Below are positions 1 to 8,015 of a stretch of DNA of 64,000 nt, in pieces; the stretch's first letter is position 1, and each line of letters opens with the position of its first letter. Below the pieces are notes generated by a model that saw only the letters and a list, made by a program, of their open reading frames with translations, searched no databases and was not told the origin of the DNA. Location: contig JAOIHS010000005.1 in NCBI GenBank assembly GCA_028135785.1, forward strand, positions 1 through 64,000. The letters run 5' to 3'. Origin of the DNA: SAR86 cluster bacterium. GTDB lineage: Bacteria; Pseudomonadota; Gammaproteobacteria; Magnimaribacterales; AG-339-G14. The translations under genes and the position numbers were made by a program.

Positions 1-782
1 CAGCAATTGAACTCAAAGATTTGGCATCAAAAATGACAAAAGGCGAAACTAAAATTCGTCGAGCTAAAAAAGATATGATTGAGGCCAACTTAAGATTGGT
101 GATATCAATTGCAAAAAAATATACAAATAGAGGTCTGCAATTTCTAGATTTAATTCAAGAAGGTAATATTGGCTTAATGAAAGCCGTAGATAAATTTGAA
201 TACAGAAGAGGTTATAAATTTTCTACCTATGCTACTTGGTGGATAAGACAAGCAATAACTAGATCTATTGCAGATCAAGCTAGAACTATTAGAATTCCAG
301 TCCATATGATTGAAACTATCAACAAGCTCAATCGTATATCCAGACAAATGCTTCAAGAAAATGGTAGAGAACCTACGCCTGAAGAATTGAGCGTAAGAAT
401 GGAAATGCCTGAAGATAAAGTTAGAAAAGTTCTTAAAATTGCCAAAGAGCCCATATCTACTGAAACTCCAATTGGAGACGAAGATGATACTACTTTAGGA
501 GACTTCATAGAAGACCCGTTACTGGATTCTCCAATAGACTCAGCCACCGAATCAAACTTGATAGAAGCGACAGGTGGAGTACTTGGAAGTTTAACGGCAA
601 GAGAGGCAAAAGTATTAAGAATGCGTTTTGGTATTGGCATGAATACAGACCATACTTTGGAAGAAGTTGGTAAACAGTTCGATGTAACTCGAGAAAGGAT
701 TAGACAAATAGAAGCTAAAGCATTAAGAAAGCTTAGACACCCGTCAAGATCAGGTCATTTAAAAGGCTTCTTAGACGAGTAA
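1..782 (+). CDS. rpoD: RNA polymerase sigma-70 factor RpoD, C-terminal part (5' truncated by window)
   Basis: This is the housekeeping sigma factor that directs core RNA polymerase to -35/-10 promoters. The reading frame is open to the left edge (AIELKD... before the TTG listed in the track), so the gene begins outside the window. Region 2 is visible as [16 protein letters not shown], with region 2.4 as [19 protein letters not shown]. Region 3 contains GREPTPEEL. Region 4.2 ends with the helix-turn-helix [23 protein letters not shown]. The match to E. coli RpoD is nearly residue by residue, which excludes RpoS or RpoH. The stop codon lies only 10 nt before the tRNA gene that follows. Confidence 0.97.
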   Translation, partial: AIELKDLASKMTKGETKIRRAKKDMIEANLRLVISIAKKYTNRGLQFLDLIQEGNIGLMKAVDKFEYRRGYKFSTYATWWIRQAITRSIADQARTIRIPVHMIETINKLNRISRQMLQENGREPTPEELSVRMEMPEDKVRKVLKIAKEPISTETPIGDEDDTTLGDFIEDPLLDSPIDSATESNLIEATGGVLGSLTAREAKVLRMRFGIGMNTDHTLEEVGKQFDVTRERIRQIEAKALRKLRHPSRSGHLKGFLDE

Positions 783-792
783 TTCAATAAAA

Positions 793-869
<77 letters not shown>

Positions 870-1037
870 CCTTTTAATTTTATTGGCCTCAAGCTAATAG
901 TTACCGAAATCAATAAAGATTAATATTTTTCATTCTTAAGAATATAGAATTAACTTTATTTTTATTATATTAATCATATAACTGAATAATTTATCTTAAT
1001 AAGTCCATAAAAAGAAAAAATTAGTTATCATCGATTA

Positions 1038-1439
1038 ATGATAAATGCTCAAGAATTAATTATTCTTATTTCTGGAATAATTTCAGGAATTATAATTTTC
1101 CAAACTGCTATTGTTGCACCCTCGGTTTTTAAGTCGCTGGACCCAAGTCAAGCTAGTCCTTTTTTAAGATCAATTTTTCCCAAACTATTCAGAGTTGTCT
1201 CTATATTAGGCGCAATTGCTTTAGTTATTATTTTTGTCTTTAAAACAGGTTCAATTTCTAAATATTTAATATTTACTGCCACCTTAGTTCTGCCCTTGAT
1301 TTGTGGAGCAATTGTTCCAGCTACAAATGCAGCCAGAGATGCAGGCAATGACAAAGATTTTAGAATCTTACACGCTATAAGTGTCCTACTAACCATGCTG
1401 GTGCTCATATTAAACCTAACTTGGATATTCTTTATTTAG
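1038..1439 (+). CDS. DUF4149/TMEM205-like small membrane protein
   Basis: This 133-residue protein has four predicted membrane helices. A short first helix is followed by IFQTAIVAPSVFKSL, a loop reaching LFRVVSILGAIALVIIFVF, then a third helix LIFTATLVLPLICGAIVP. An NAARDAG motif follows before the last helix near LHAISVLLTMLVLILNL. The APxVF near the N-terminus and the N-x-A-x-D ... LH pattern are typical of DUF4149/TMEM205-like proteins, whose biochemical role is not established. It is followed after 9 bp by the oxidoreductase gene, so the two may form an operon. No clear ribosome binding site is visible. Confidence 0.6.
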   Translation: MINAQELIILISGIISGIIIFQTAIVAPSVFKSLDPSQASPFLRSIFPKLFRVVSILGAIALVIIFVFKTGSISKYLIFTATLVLPLICGAIVPATNAARDAGNDKDFRILHAISVLLTMLVLILNLTWIFFI

Positions 1440-1448
1440 AGTTTTGCT

Positions 1449-2141
1449 ATGAGTGAGGATTTTTCTCTTATATTTGGTTCTTCTGGCTTTATCGGGTCAA
1501 AAGTTATTAATTTATTAAATCAAAAAAAGAATATTGTTTATGCTCCTGTTAGAAGTCCTCAAAAAAATCCTTCCGAAAATACCAAAGAAATTATCTTAGA
1601 AAATCTTGATTTGTCTTCTTTAGAAATACCGCATATCAAGCAGGCTTATATTTGTCTTGGAACAAAACTAAGAGCTTGGGAATTATTAAAAATGAGTCAG
1701 TCTAAAAGAGAAGAATTCATAAAAGTAGATTTTGAGATTATTTTAGATGCTGCAAGAAAATCTAGCTCAAGTGGAGCAGAAACAATATCTTTAATCTCAG
1801 CTGTTGGAGTGAAGCCTGGTTCTTTTAACTTCTATATGGACATTAAGGGCAGGGTAGAGGAAGAAATTATAGATTTAGGTTTTAAGTCAGTAAATATTTT
1901 CAGACCCGGACATTTAATAGGTAAGGGTATTAATTCTGATTGGGATGTGAAGTTTGCAGATTTCATTTGTAAAATTACTGATAATTTTATGTTTGGTCCG
2001 TTTTCTAAATTTAAAAGCATTGATGGAAATACTGTTGCTAGATCCATGGTTTTAGAAACCCAAAAAAATAAACCTGGAATAAATTATTTTTACTTTAACG
2101 AGATGATCCAATCATTAATAATTGATACACCTTCACTATGA
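1449..2141 (+). CDS. NAD(P)-binding Rossmann oxidoreductase, HTATIP2/TIP30-like
   Basis: This 230-residue protein is an atypical short-chain dehydrogenase/NmrA-type Rossmann protein. The N-terminal dinucleotide-binding motif is FGSSGFIGSKVINLL. A central strand ISAVGVKPGS is followed by FYMDIKGRVEEEI, with the Y-x-x-x-K arrangement, and by the RPGHLIG motif seen in HTATIP2-like proteins. Its substrate cannot be told from sequence. The last 52 bp overlap the 3' end of the convergent diheme cytochrome gene, an unusually long tail-to-tail overlap; both frames remain intact. Confidence 0.65.
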   Translation: MSEDFSLIFGSSGFIGSKVINLLNQKKNIVYAPVRSPQKNPSENTKEIILENLDLSSLEIPHIKQAYICLGTKLRAWELLKMSQSKREEFIKVDFEIILDAARKSSSSGAETISLISAVGVKPGSFNFYMDIKGRVEEEIIDLGFKSVNIFRPGHLIGKGINSDWDVKFADFICKITDNFMFGPFSKFKSIDGNTVARSMVLETQKNKPGINYFYFNEMIQSLIIDTPSL

Positions 2142-3115
2142 ACTGCAGTTCTTCCTGACTCAGGCATCATTACCCCAGGGTCTGGAGATTTCATTCTATA
2201 AAGCAAGATGGATTCTTCAGGTTTGCCGGGAACAATGGAATATTTAAGATCTCCACTTGCTCTTCCTGCAGCTACTGGCTTTTTAAAAAATCCAAGCTTT
2301 CCCTCATCTGTCTCTGTTAATTGCAGGTAAAGACCGGTTGTATCAGCAGATCCACTAGGCATATGACAATGACCACAATTTATATCTAAATATGCTCTAG
2401 CTCTGTCTTCTATCGGAGCATTTTCATCAGACCAGTTTGCTATTAGATCCAAAGGAATATGATCTTCAACTATTCTATTTTCCAACCAATACGAAATTTG
2501 ATTAGATTTTTTATTTTTATATTGAATAGAAAAGTTTAGATTTCTAGACTTAGGACCAATAGGCATAATTTTTCCGTCTTTTAAATGACATTCTTTGCAC
2601 TGATTTTGATTAGGAACTCTATAGTTAATCGATAGCATTTTCCCATCATTTTTTACAGGCATTGATTCGTACGTATATCCGGTGACCTTTAAGAATGCTT
2701 CGGATTGCTCTTCATTCCATAAGTAAGTATGAGCCTTCCAACCTGATTCTTGATTGAGTAAAAGCCTAGTTTCTAGTAATTTTCTACCTCCATTTAAAGC
2801 CTCAGGGTATGAAAAAGTTTTCACAAGAGCAGATCCAACCGGAAATTCATAAACTTCGTTAGGTATAAATTTTGCTTCTTTCCCTTCAGGAACATAAACA
2901 AAACGATGTTTATCAGCATAATCAGAAAAAAGAGCCGAATGAAGAATATATGGGAAAACTTTTTCGACTGGAATTTGGGCTGCTGGATCAGAAAAAAATC
3001 TATAGTCAGAAAGTTTCTTTTCTGGCTTTGAAGATAAAATCGCTTCATCGTTAACAGCAAAAATATTTGCGTTAAAAAAAATAATTAAAACTATTAGAAA
3101 TCTTTTTATTTCCAT
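2090..3115 (-). CDS. SO2930-family periplasmic diheme c-type cytochrome
   Basis: This 341-residue protein begins with a signal peptide (MEIKRFLIVLIIFFNANIFA). Two CxxCH heme-attachment motifs are visible: CKECH near residue 176 and CGHCH near residue 248. The overall pattern (FSDYADKHRFVYVPEG, then heme 1, then ARAYLDINCGHCHMPSG, then a C-terminal PGVMMPESGRT stretch) fits the SO2930 family named after a Shewanella protein. It should sit in the periplasm and carry or receive electrons; the partner is unknown. The start overlaps the upstream beta-helix gene by 10 bp, so the pair is an operon. This same pairing (SO2929/SO2930) is known from other bacteria. Confidence 0.8.
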   Translation of the reverse strand: MEIKRFLIVLIIFFNANIFAVNDEAILSSKPEKKLSDYRFFSDPAAQIPVEKVFPYILHSALFSDYADKHRFVYVPEGKEAKFIPNEVYEFPVGSALVKTFSYPEALNGGRKLLETRLLLNQESGWKAHTYLWNEEQSEAFLKVTGYTYESMPVKNDGKMLSINYRVPNQNQCKECHLKDGKIMPIGPKSRNLNFSIQYKNKKSNQISYWLENRIVEDHIPLDLIANWSDENAPIEDRARAYLDINCGHCHMPSGSADTTGLYLQLTETDEGKLGFFKKPVAAGRASGDLKYSIVPGKPEESILLYRMKSPDPGVMMPESGRTAVHSEGVSIINDWIISLK

Positions 3116-4326
3116 TCCTCAATCGCAGGAAGATTTTCTAGAGAGCCATTAAATAGACTTTTATCTCTTGATGAGGAATGAAAGAAAGGAAATGCTACAT
3201 ACCAAAAAACATCTAAATTTAAAAATTTAGTTTCGTCTAATTCTTTTAAAACTAATTTTTCAGTTTCAGGTTGCCCAAAAATTAATTGGGTAAAGGGTAA
3301 TAATCCATCCCAGATAATATCTGGCATATTCGTGCCTGCAATATCAACTAAAATAGGACCAAGATCTCCCCTAGATGAATCAGGCTCCGATCCAACATTA
3401 GAGTATCTATTATGATGAATGTTAATGCTTTTAGGGTAAGGGTCATAATTATCGTCACCAGACTCTAAGTCACCAGCGACAACCGCGATATGGACTGTTT
3501 CGTTGTCATAAAAATCATTATCAAATATCTCAACATTTCTATTGGCCATAATAATCAGACCAGTTCCTTTTGGAACTTCGCCAACTATATTTCCCTCAGG
3601 AGCAAAATTCTCAGTATTATTTTTAAAAGATTTGTTCTGAAAAACTCTTACGTTTTTACCACCTTGTTTAGGTAGATTTGGTAAATCAAAAATTAAGATA
3701 CCACCTGTATTATTAGTGGCAATATTGTTATAAACATCTGCATGATATGAATTTTCAATTTCAATTCCGGCAACATTAAACTCTGCTCTAGTATTTCTAA
3801 CTATAATTTGTTCCGACTGACCAACATAGACACCTGCATCGGAAGCTCCAATTGCAACACATTCGTCAATCAAAACGCCTATTGACTCCACTGGATATAA
3901 GCCATAAGCACCATTTTTTGAGTCAGGACCGTTAGTCCATTCTGTTCTTATTCTTAAAAAACTAATATTTTTGACGCCTTTAGATTTGATCGCGTCACCC
4001 TTAGCATTTTCGACTGCAAAATCTTTTAAAACAACATTGTCAGATGTGACAATAAGGCCTTGGGCGCCAGTTTTCTGATCGCTAAAGTCTAAAATGGTTT
4101 TATTCATCCCGGAGCCTTGAATCACTATGTCGTTAACATCTAAGGAAAGACCATGCCGAAGGTTATATATGCCTTCCTTAAGGTAAACAGTATCGCCTGG
4201 CTCAGCTAAGATTAAAGCTTCTTGGATCTCATCTTGAGATGAGTCGCTGGGTCCAATTTCCCATCTTTCGCTATAAGCATTAAAGCTCAATGAGACTAAA
4301 ATCAGGTATTTTATATAAATTTTCAT
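3106..4326 (-). CDS. secreted parallel beta-helix repeat protein (SO2929-type partner of diheme cytochrome)
   Basis: This 406-residue protein has a signal peptide (MKIYIKYLILVSLSFNAYS). An N-terminal pectate-lyase-like opening contains IQEALILAEPGDTVYLKEGIY. Repeating right-handed beta-helix rungs follow, rich in N, G, I and V (for example IIVRNTRAEFNVAGIEIENS and ADVYNNIATNNTGGILIFD). Such rungs often bind or cleave polysaccharide, but no catalytic set is evident here. A ribosome binding site AGAGGA precedes the start on the minus strand. Its 3' end overlaps the cytochrome gene by 10 bp, which supports a joint function. Confidence 0.78.
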   Translation of the reverse strand: MKIYIKYLILVSLSFNAYSERWEIGPSDSSQDEIQEALILAEPGDTVYLKEGIYNLRHGLSLDVNDIVIQGSGMNKTILDFSDQKTGAQGLIVTSDNVVLKDFAVENAKGDAIKSKGVKNISFLRIRTEWTNGPDSKNGAYGLYPVESIGVLIDECVAIGASDAGVYVGQSEQIIVRNTRAEFNVAGIEIENSYHADVYNNIATNNTGGILIFDLPNLPKQGGKNVRVFQNKSFKNNTENFAPEGNIVGEVPKGTGLIIMANRNVEIFDNDFYDNETVHIAVVAGDLESGDDNYDPYPKSINIHHNRYSNVGSEPDSSRGDLGPILVDIAGTNMPDIIWDGLLPFTQLIFGQPETEKLVLKELDETKFLNLDVFWYVAFPFFHSSSRDKSLFNGSLENLPAIEEWK

Positions 4327-4467
4327 TCAAGAATTCCTCTAAAAATTTATTCTACCCCTCTTAGAGTAACATTTAAACAAAGATAGCCATTTTGTAATCC
4401 AATTCAATACTAATCTTAAATTAAATTTTTTATCAAATATTATTTTTTCAATCTTGCTGAAGTTAAC

Positions 4468-4486
4468 GAGAATGATTATCATCCTT
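4468..4486. promoter_or_regulatory. Fur box upstream of the ferric iron ABC importer
   Basis: The sequence GAGAATGATTATCATCCTT closely matches the first two thirds of the Fur consensus GATAATGATAATCATTATC. It lies about 26 bp before the start of the iron-binding protein gene, where a repressor would block the promoter. The assignment is strengthened by two similar boxes before the TonB receptor in the same locus. Confidence 0.8.
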
Positions 4487-4511
4487 TTTAATAAAGAAAA
4501 TAAGAGTAAAA

Positions 4512-5543
4512 ATGAATAAATTATTAAAAACTATGAGTTTTATTTTGGTTGGGATTCTAGCAGTTGAGTCTATTTTTGCATCCGAAGTTAATTTGTATAC
4601 TTCCAGGCATTACGATACAGATGATGCTTTGTATGAAGATTTCACAAGCGAAACAGGAATAAAAGTAAATATAATTTCCGGCAAAGGCAAAGCCTTAATG
4701 CAAAGAATAAGATCGGAAGGAAAAAATTCTCCAGCTGATATTTTTATTACCGTTGATGCAGCTAATTTATGGAAGTTACAAAAGGACGGTTTTTTTCAAA
4801 GCATTTCTTCAGACAGAATACAAGAATCAGTACCTTCAAATCTAAGAGGTCCAAATAATGAGTGGGTTGCTCTAGCGAAAAGATCAAGAGTCATCTTTTA
4901 TAATCCTAAGAAGATTTCTAAGATGCAAATTAGAAAATTATCTTATGAAGATTTAGCTGATTCAAAATGGAGGGGCAAAATAGCGATTAGAAGTTCTAAT
5001 AATATTTATAACCAATCTTTGGTGGCTTCTCTAATTGCAAATCATGGAATTGAAGAAACTGAAAAGTGGGCCAAAGGCTTTGTTGCAAATTTTTCTAGGA
5101 AACCACAGGGCAATGATAGGGCCCAAATTATTGCTGTTGCAAACGGAGAAGCAGAAATTGCAATCGCTAATAGCTATTACTTTGGTTTAATGCTTTCAGG
5201 AAAAAAAGGATTAGAGCAAAAAAAATCTGCTCAAAAAGTTTCCATGCACTTTCCAAGTCAGACCGGAAGAGGTACACATATAAATATAAGTGGAGCAGGT
5301 ATTTTAAAAAATGCTCCAAATAGTTCAAATGCTACAAAATTACTAGAATATCTCCTTACAAATAAAGCCCAAAAGCATATTGTTAATAATACATATGAGT
5401 ATCCGGTTATCTCTGTTGTAAGACCAAATAAAGTTATGTCTCAATTTGGAAGAAACTTTAAAGAAGATCAAACATCCGTTTCAGAATATGGAAAACTAAA
5501 TCCAGATGCAGTCAGGCTTATGGATAGAGTCGGATGGAAATAA
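4512..5543 (+). CDS. fbpA: ferric iron ABC transporter periplasmic binding protein (FutA/IdiA/FbpA type)
   Basis: This 343-residue protein binds Fe3+ in the periplasm and delivers it to the permease. A signal peptide (MNKLLKTMSFILVGILAVESIFA) is followed by VNLYTSRHYDTDDALYEDF, a hallmark N-terminus of FutA/IdiA-type iron-binding proteins with the conserved YTSRHY. Later motifs include ADIFITVDAANLW, the GNDRAQ segment and IANSYYFG, which contributes the paired tyrosines used for iron binding in this family. It is the first gene of the fbpABC-like cluster and lies just behind a Fur box, so iron repression is expected. The symbol is by analogy. Confidence 0.9.
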   Translation: MNKLLKTMSFILVGILAVESIFASEVNLYTSRHYDTDDALYEDFTSETGIKVNIISGKGKALMQRIRSEGKNSPADIFITVDAANLWKLQKDGFFQSISSDRIQESVPSNLRGPNNEWVALAKRSRVIFYNPKKISKMQIRKLSYEDLADSKWRGKIAIRSSNNIYNQSLVASLIANHGIEETEKWAKGFVANFSRKPQGNDRAQIIAVANGEAEIAIANSYYFGLMLSGKKGLEQKKSAQKVSMHFPSQTGRGTHINISGAGILKNAPNSSNATKLLEYLLTNKAQKHIVNNTYEYPVISVVRPNKVMSQFGRNFKEDQTSVSEYGKLNPDAVRLMDRVGWK

Positions 5544-5618
5544 TACTCAAGGCAAACTAAAAAATATTTAGCTTCAATGCTTACATATATTTTTGGATTT
5601 AGTTTGTTATATTGAATT

Positions 5619-7265
5619 GTGATTTTAAAAATTAACTCTCTAGATTTGTGGAAAATAATTCCTATAATTATTTTTATAACTTTTGTATCTCCCGTTGCGA
5701 TAGTTCTTTTTAGCTTAACTGGTGATTATTCAGAGAACTGGTTACACCTTATCGAGTATGTTTTAACTGGATATATAATTAACTCCTCAATTTTGGTTTT
5801 AGGTGTTTCATTAATTACCTTGATCATTGGAGTAGGGACTGCATGGTTAATTTCAAATTATGAATTTTCTGGAAAAAGATTCTTTGAATGGGCCTTAATT
5901 CTTCCGCTTGCTGTCCCTCCATATATTCTTGCGTATACCTTTACTGGACTATTCGATGCATATGGAAGCGTAAATAACTTAATCAGAGATATATTTTCTT
6001 TTAAGGATAGTTATATTTTTTTCCCAAGCGTAAGAAATATATACGGAGCAATAATTGTTTTCTCTTTCACGCTTTATCCATATGTATATTTAGCTTCTCG
6101 TATGGCTTTTCTTAACCAATCAAAATCTATACTAGAATCAGGAAAAGTTTTAGGACTCGATAAAATAAAAGTTTTCTTTAATTTAGCTTTGCCCATGGTT
6201 AGACCAGCAGTAATTGGCGGATTGATGCTCGTTATTATGGAAACCTTGTCAGATTTTGGCGCTGTCGATCATTTCGCAATTGAAACATTTACTACCGGTA
6301 TTTTTAGAACTTGGTATGGGATGTATGATCTTCAGACTGCAATGCAGTTAGCATCTTTATTATTAATTTTTATAACGTTTTTTATTGTTGTTGAGAGGTA
6401 CTCAAGAAAAAATGTTTCATATGCTGGTAACTCATCAGTTTATGGAGAAATTAAGTCCATCCAAGTATTTGGAATTAATAATTTACTTTGCTTTGGAGCT
6501 TGTGGTATTCCTCTCTTTATAGGCTTTATATTACCGATAATTGAGCTATTAAATTGGACCTATAACTATAAATTAGATTTTTTTGAAGGAGTTTTTATTC
6601 GAAATTCATTAAATACTATCTATCTAGCAATCTCAGCTGCCCTAATCTGCTCAATTTCAGCTTTGTTAATTAATTTCTCAATTAGGTTTACAAAAAATAA
6701 ATTTTTATCTTTTCTAAGCTCAACTTTAACTTTAGGTTATGCTGTTCCGGGATTAATTTTAGCCATTGGCGTTATGAAATTATTAACTTTCTTAGATTTA
6801 AATTTCTTTTCTCATTATTTAGAGTTAATTCTTACCGGCAGCATTGCAGGATTGATTATTGCTTACATAATTAAATCATATGCTCTCGCAAGCTCCGTGA
6901 TTGAAGCTGGTTACCAAAGAATTGGATCAAATATTGATGATGTTTCTATAACTTTGAAAAATACGGGGCTAAAACTTTTAGGCAGAGTTCATCTGCCGCT
7001 TTTAAAAACCAGTTTTTTAACCAGTATTCTGCTGGTTGTTTCAGAAGTGATTAAAGAATTGCCAGCAACATTAATATTGAGACCCTTCAATTTTGATACT
7101 TTGGCTGTTTCAACATATATTTACGCTTCGGAAGAAAGAATGTTCGAGGCTGCAGCGCCTGCAATAGCGATTGTGCTTGTGGGCTTAATACCAATAATAT
7201 TCTTAACCAGAATGATAAGAGAATCAAGACCCGGGTCTCAAAATAGGAATGTAAACAATGCTTAA
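5619..7265 (+). CDS. fbpB: ferric iron ABC transporter permease (fused two-half FbpB type)
   Basis: This 548-residue inner-membrane protein has about twelve predicted helices arranged as two homologous permease halves. Each half carries an EAA-like loop for contact with the ATPase: ESGKVLGLDKIKVFFNLALPM in the first half and the region near DVSITLKNTGLKLLGRVHLPLL in the second. This two-half layout is typical of iron(III) permeases of the FbpB/SfuB family. The start is GTG, 75 bp after fbpA. The 3' end overlaps the ATPase gene by 8 bp, indicating translational coupling. Confidence 0.9.
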   Translation: MILKINSLDLWKIIPIIIFITFVSPVAIVLFSLTGDYSENWLHLIEYVLTGYIINSSILVLGVSLITLIIGVGTAWLISNYEFSGKRFFEWALILPLAVPPYILAYTFTGLFDAYGSVNNLIRDIFSFKDSYIFFPSVRNIYGAIIVFSFTLYPYVYLASRMAFLNQSKSILESGKVLGLDKIKVFFNLALPMVRPAVIGGLMLVIMETLSDFGAVDHFAIETFTTGIFRTWYGMYDLQTAMQLASLLLIFITFFIVVERYSRKNVSYAGNSSVYGEIKSIQVFGINNLLCFGACGIPLFIGFILPIIELLNWTYNYKLDFFEGVFIRNSLNTIYLAISAALICSISALLINFSIRFTKNKFLSFLSSTLTLGYAVPGLILAIGVMKLLTFLDLNFFSHYLELILTGSIAGLIIAYIIKSYALASSVIEAGYQRIGSNIDDVSITLKNTGLKLLGRVHLPLLKTSFLTSILLVVSEVIKELPATLILRPFNFDTLAVSTYIYASEERMFEAAAPAIAIVLVGLIPIIFLTRMIRESRPGSQNRNVNNA

Positions 7266-7899
7266 AATAAGGAATCTAAATTACAACTATGATCTAGATA
7301 AGCAAGTTCTAAGCAATATAAATATAGATTTATTCAAGGGTGATATTGTTTCTATTTTAGGTCAGTCAGGATGTGGAAAAACTACTTTACTAAGACTTAT
7401 CGCTGGTCTTGAAGAGTGTAGTGTTGGAGAAATAGAAATAGACAATGAAATAGTTTCTGGAAATAAAATATTTGTACCTACACACAAAAGAAACGTCGGG
7501 CTAGTAGTTCAAGAAAAAGCTTTGTTTCCTCATTTGTCAGTTATCAATAATGTTAAATTTGGAATCAAGGGAAGTAGGGCTGAAAAAAATGAAACCGCAC
7601 TTAAGTTCTTAAAGCTTTTTAAAGTTGATCAATATCGAGATTCATACCCAAACAAGTTATCGGGAGGCGAGCAACAAAGAGTCGCTATAGCTAGAGCTAT
7701 GGCCCCCAATCCTAAAATATTATTAATGGATGAACCATTTGGATCTTTAGATAAAGAATTGCGAGAAGAGCTAAGGGCGGAAGTAAAAAAAGTATTACAA
7801 GACAATAATACAACCTGTATTGTCGTTACTCACGACATAGAAGATGCCAATTCAATGGGTAATAAAATGATAAAATTGGACAAAGGAATTCAGTTGTAA
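7258..7899 (+). CDS. fbpC: ferric iron ABC transporter ATPase (short FbpC-like)
   Basis: This 213-residue ATP-binding subunit powers the iron importer. It shows Walker A GQSGCGKTT, a Q-loop near VVQEKALFP, the signature LSGGEQQRVAIARA, Walker B ILLMDEPFGSLD and the H-loop VVTHD. Classical FbpC proteins are roughly 350 residues long and carry a C-terminal regulatory region. Here the protein ends soon after the H-loop, so it is only the nucleotide-binding domain. Overlap with the permease gene and conserved motifs argue that it is functional, not a decayed remnant. Confidence 0.88.
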   Translation: MLKIRNLNYNYDLDKQVLSNINIDLFKGDIVSILGQSGCGKTTLLRLIAGLEECSVGEIEIDNEIVSGNKIFVPTHKRNVGLVVQEKALFPHLSVINNVKFGIKGSRAEKNETALKFLKLFKVDQYRDSYPNKLSGGEQQRVAIARAMAPNPKILLMDEPFGSLDKELREELRAEVKKVLQDNNTTCIVVTHDIEDANSMGNKMIKLDKGIQL

Positions 7900-7959
7900 A
7901 GAAAATTTTATAAGCAATACAGGTGTCATATAACTTTTAGTTATAGCCTAAGAATCTAT

Positions 7960-7978
7960 GAGAACGATTATCATTTGC
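7960..7978. promoter_or_regulatory. Fur box (distal) before TonB receptor gene
   Basis: GAGAACGATTATCATTTGC matches the Fur consensus core. It lies 34 bp upstream of a second box, about three helical turns, an arrangement suited to binding of more than one Fur dimer. It sits in the 116-bp gap between the ABC ATPase and the receptor gene. Confidence 0.75.
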
Positions 7979-7993
7979 ACTTGTAATAGAAAT

Positions 7994-8012
7994 GAGAATC
8001 ATTATCATTGCA
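7994..8012. promoter_or_regulatory. Fur box (proximal) overlapping the false start of the TonB receptor ORF
   Basis: GAGAATCATTATCATTGCA is a good Fur box. The ORF track begins the receptor at 7992, which would translate this operator into MRIIIIAG. The next in-frame ATG at 8016 begins a normal signal peptide, so this stretch is regulatory DNA, not coding. The box ends only 3 bp before the chosen start codon. Confidence 0.8.
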
Positions 8013-8015
8013 GGC

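Noticed and set aside
353-640. 95-residue minus-strand ORF in rpoD
   Set aside because: Antisense shadow of a highly conserved sigma factor region.
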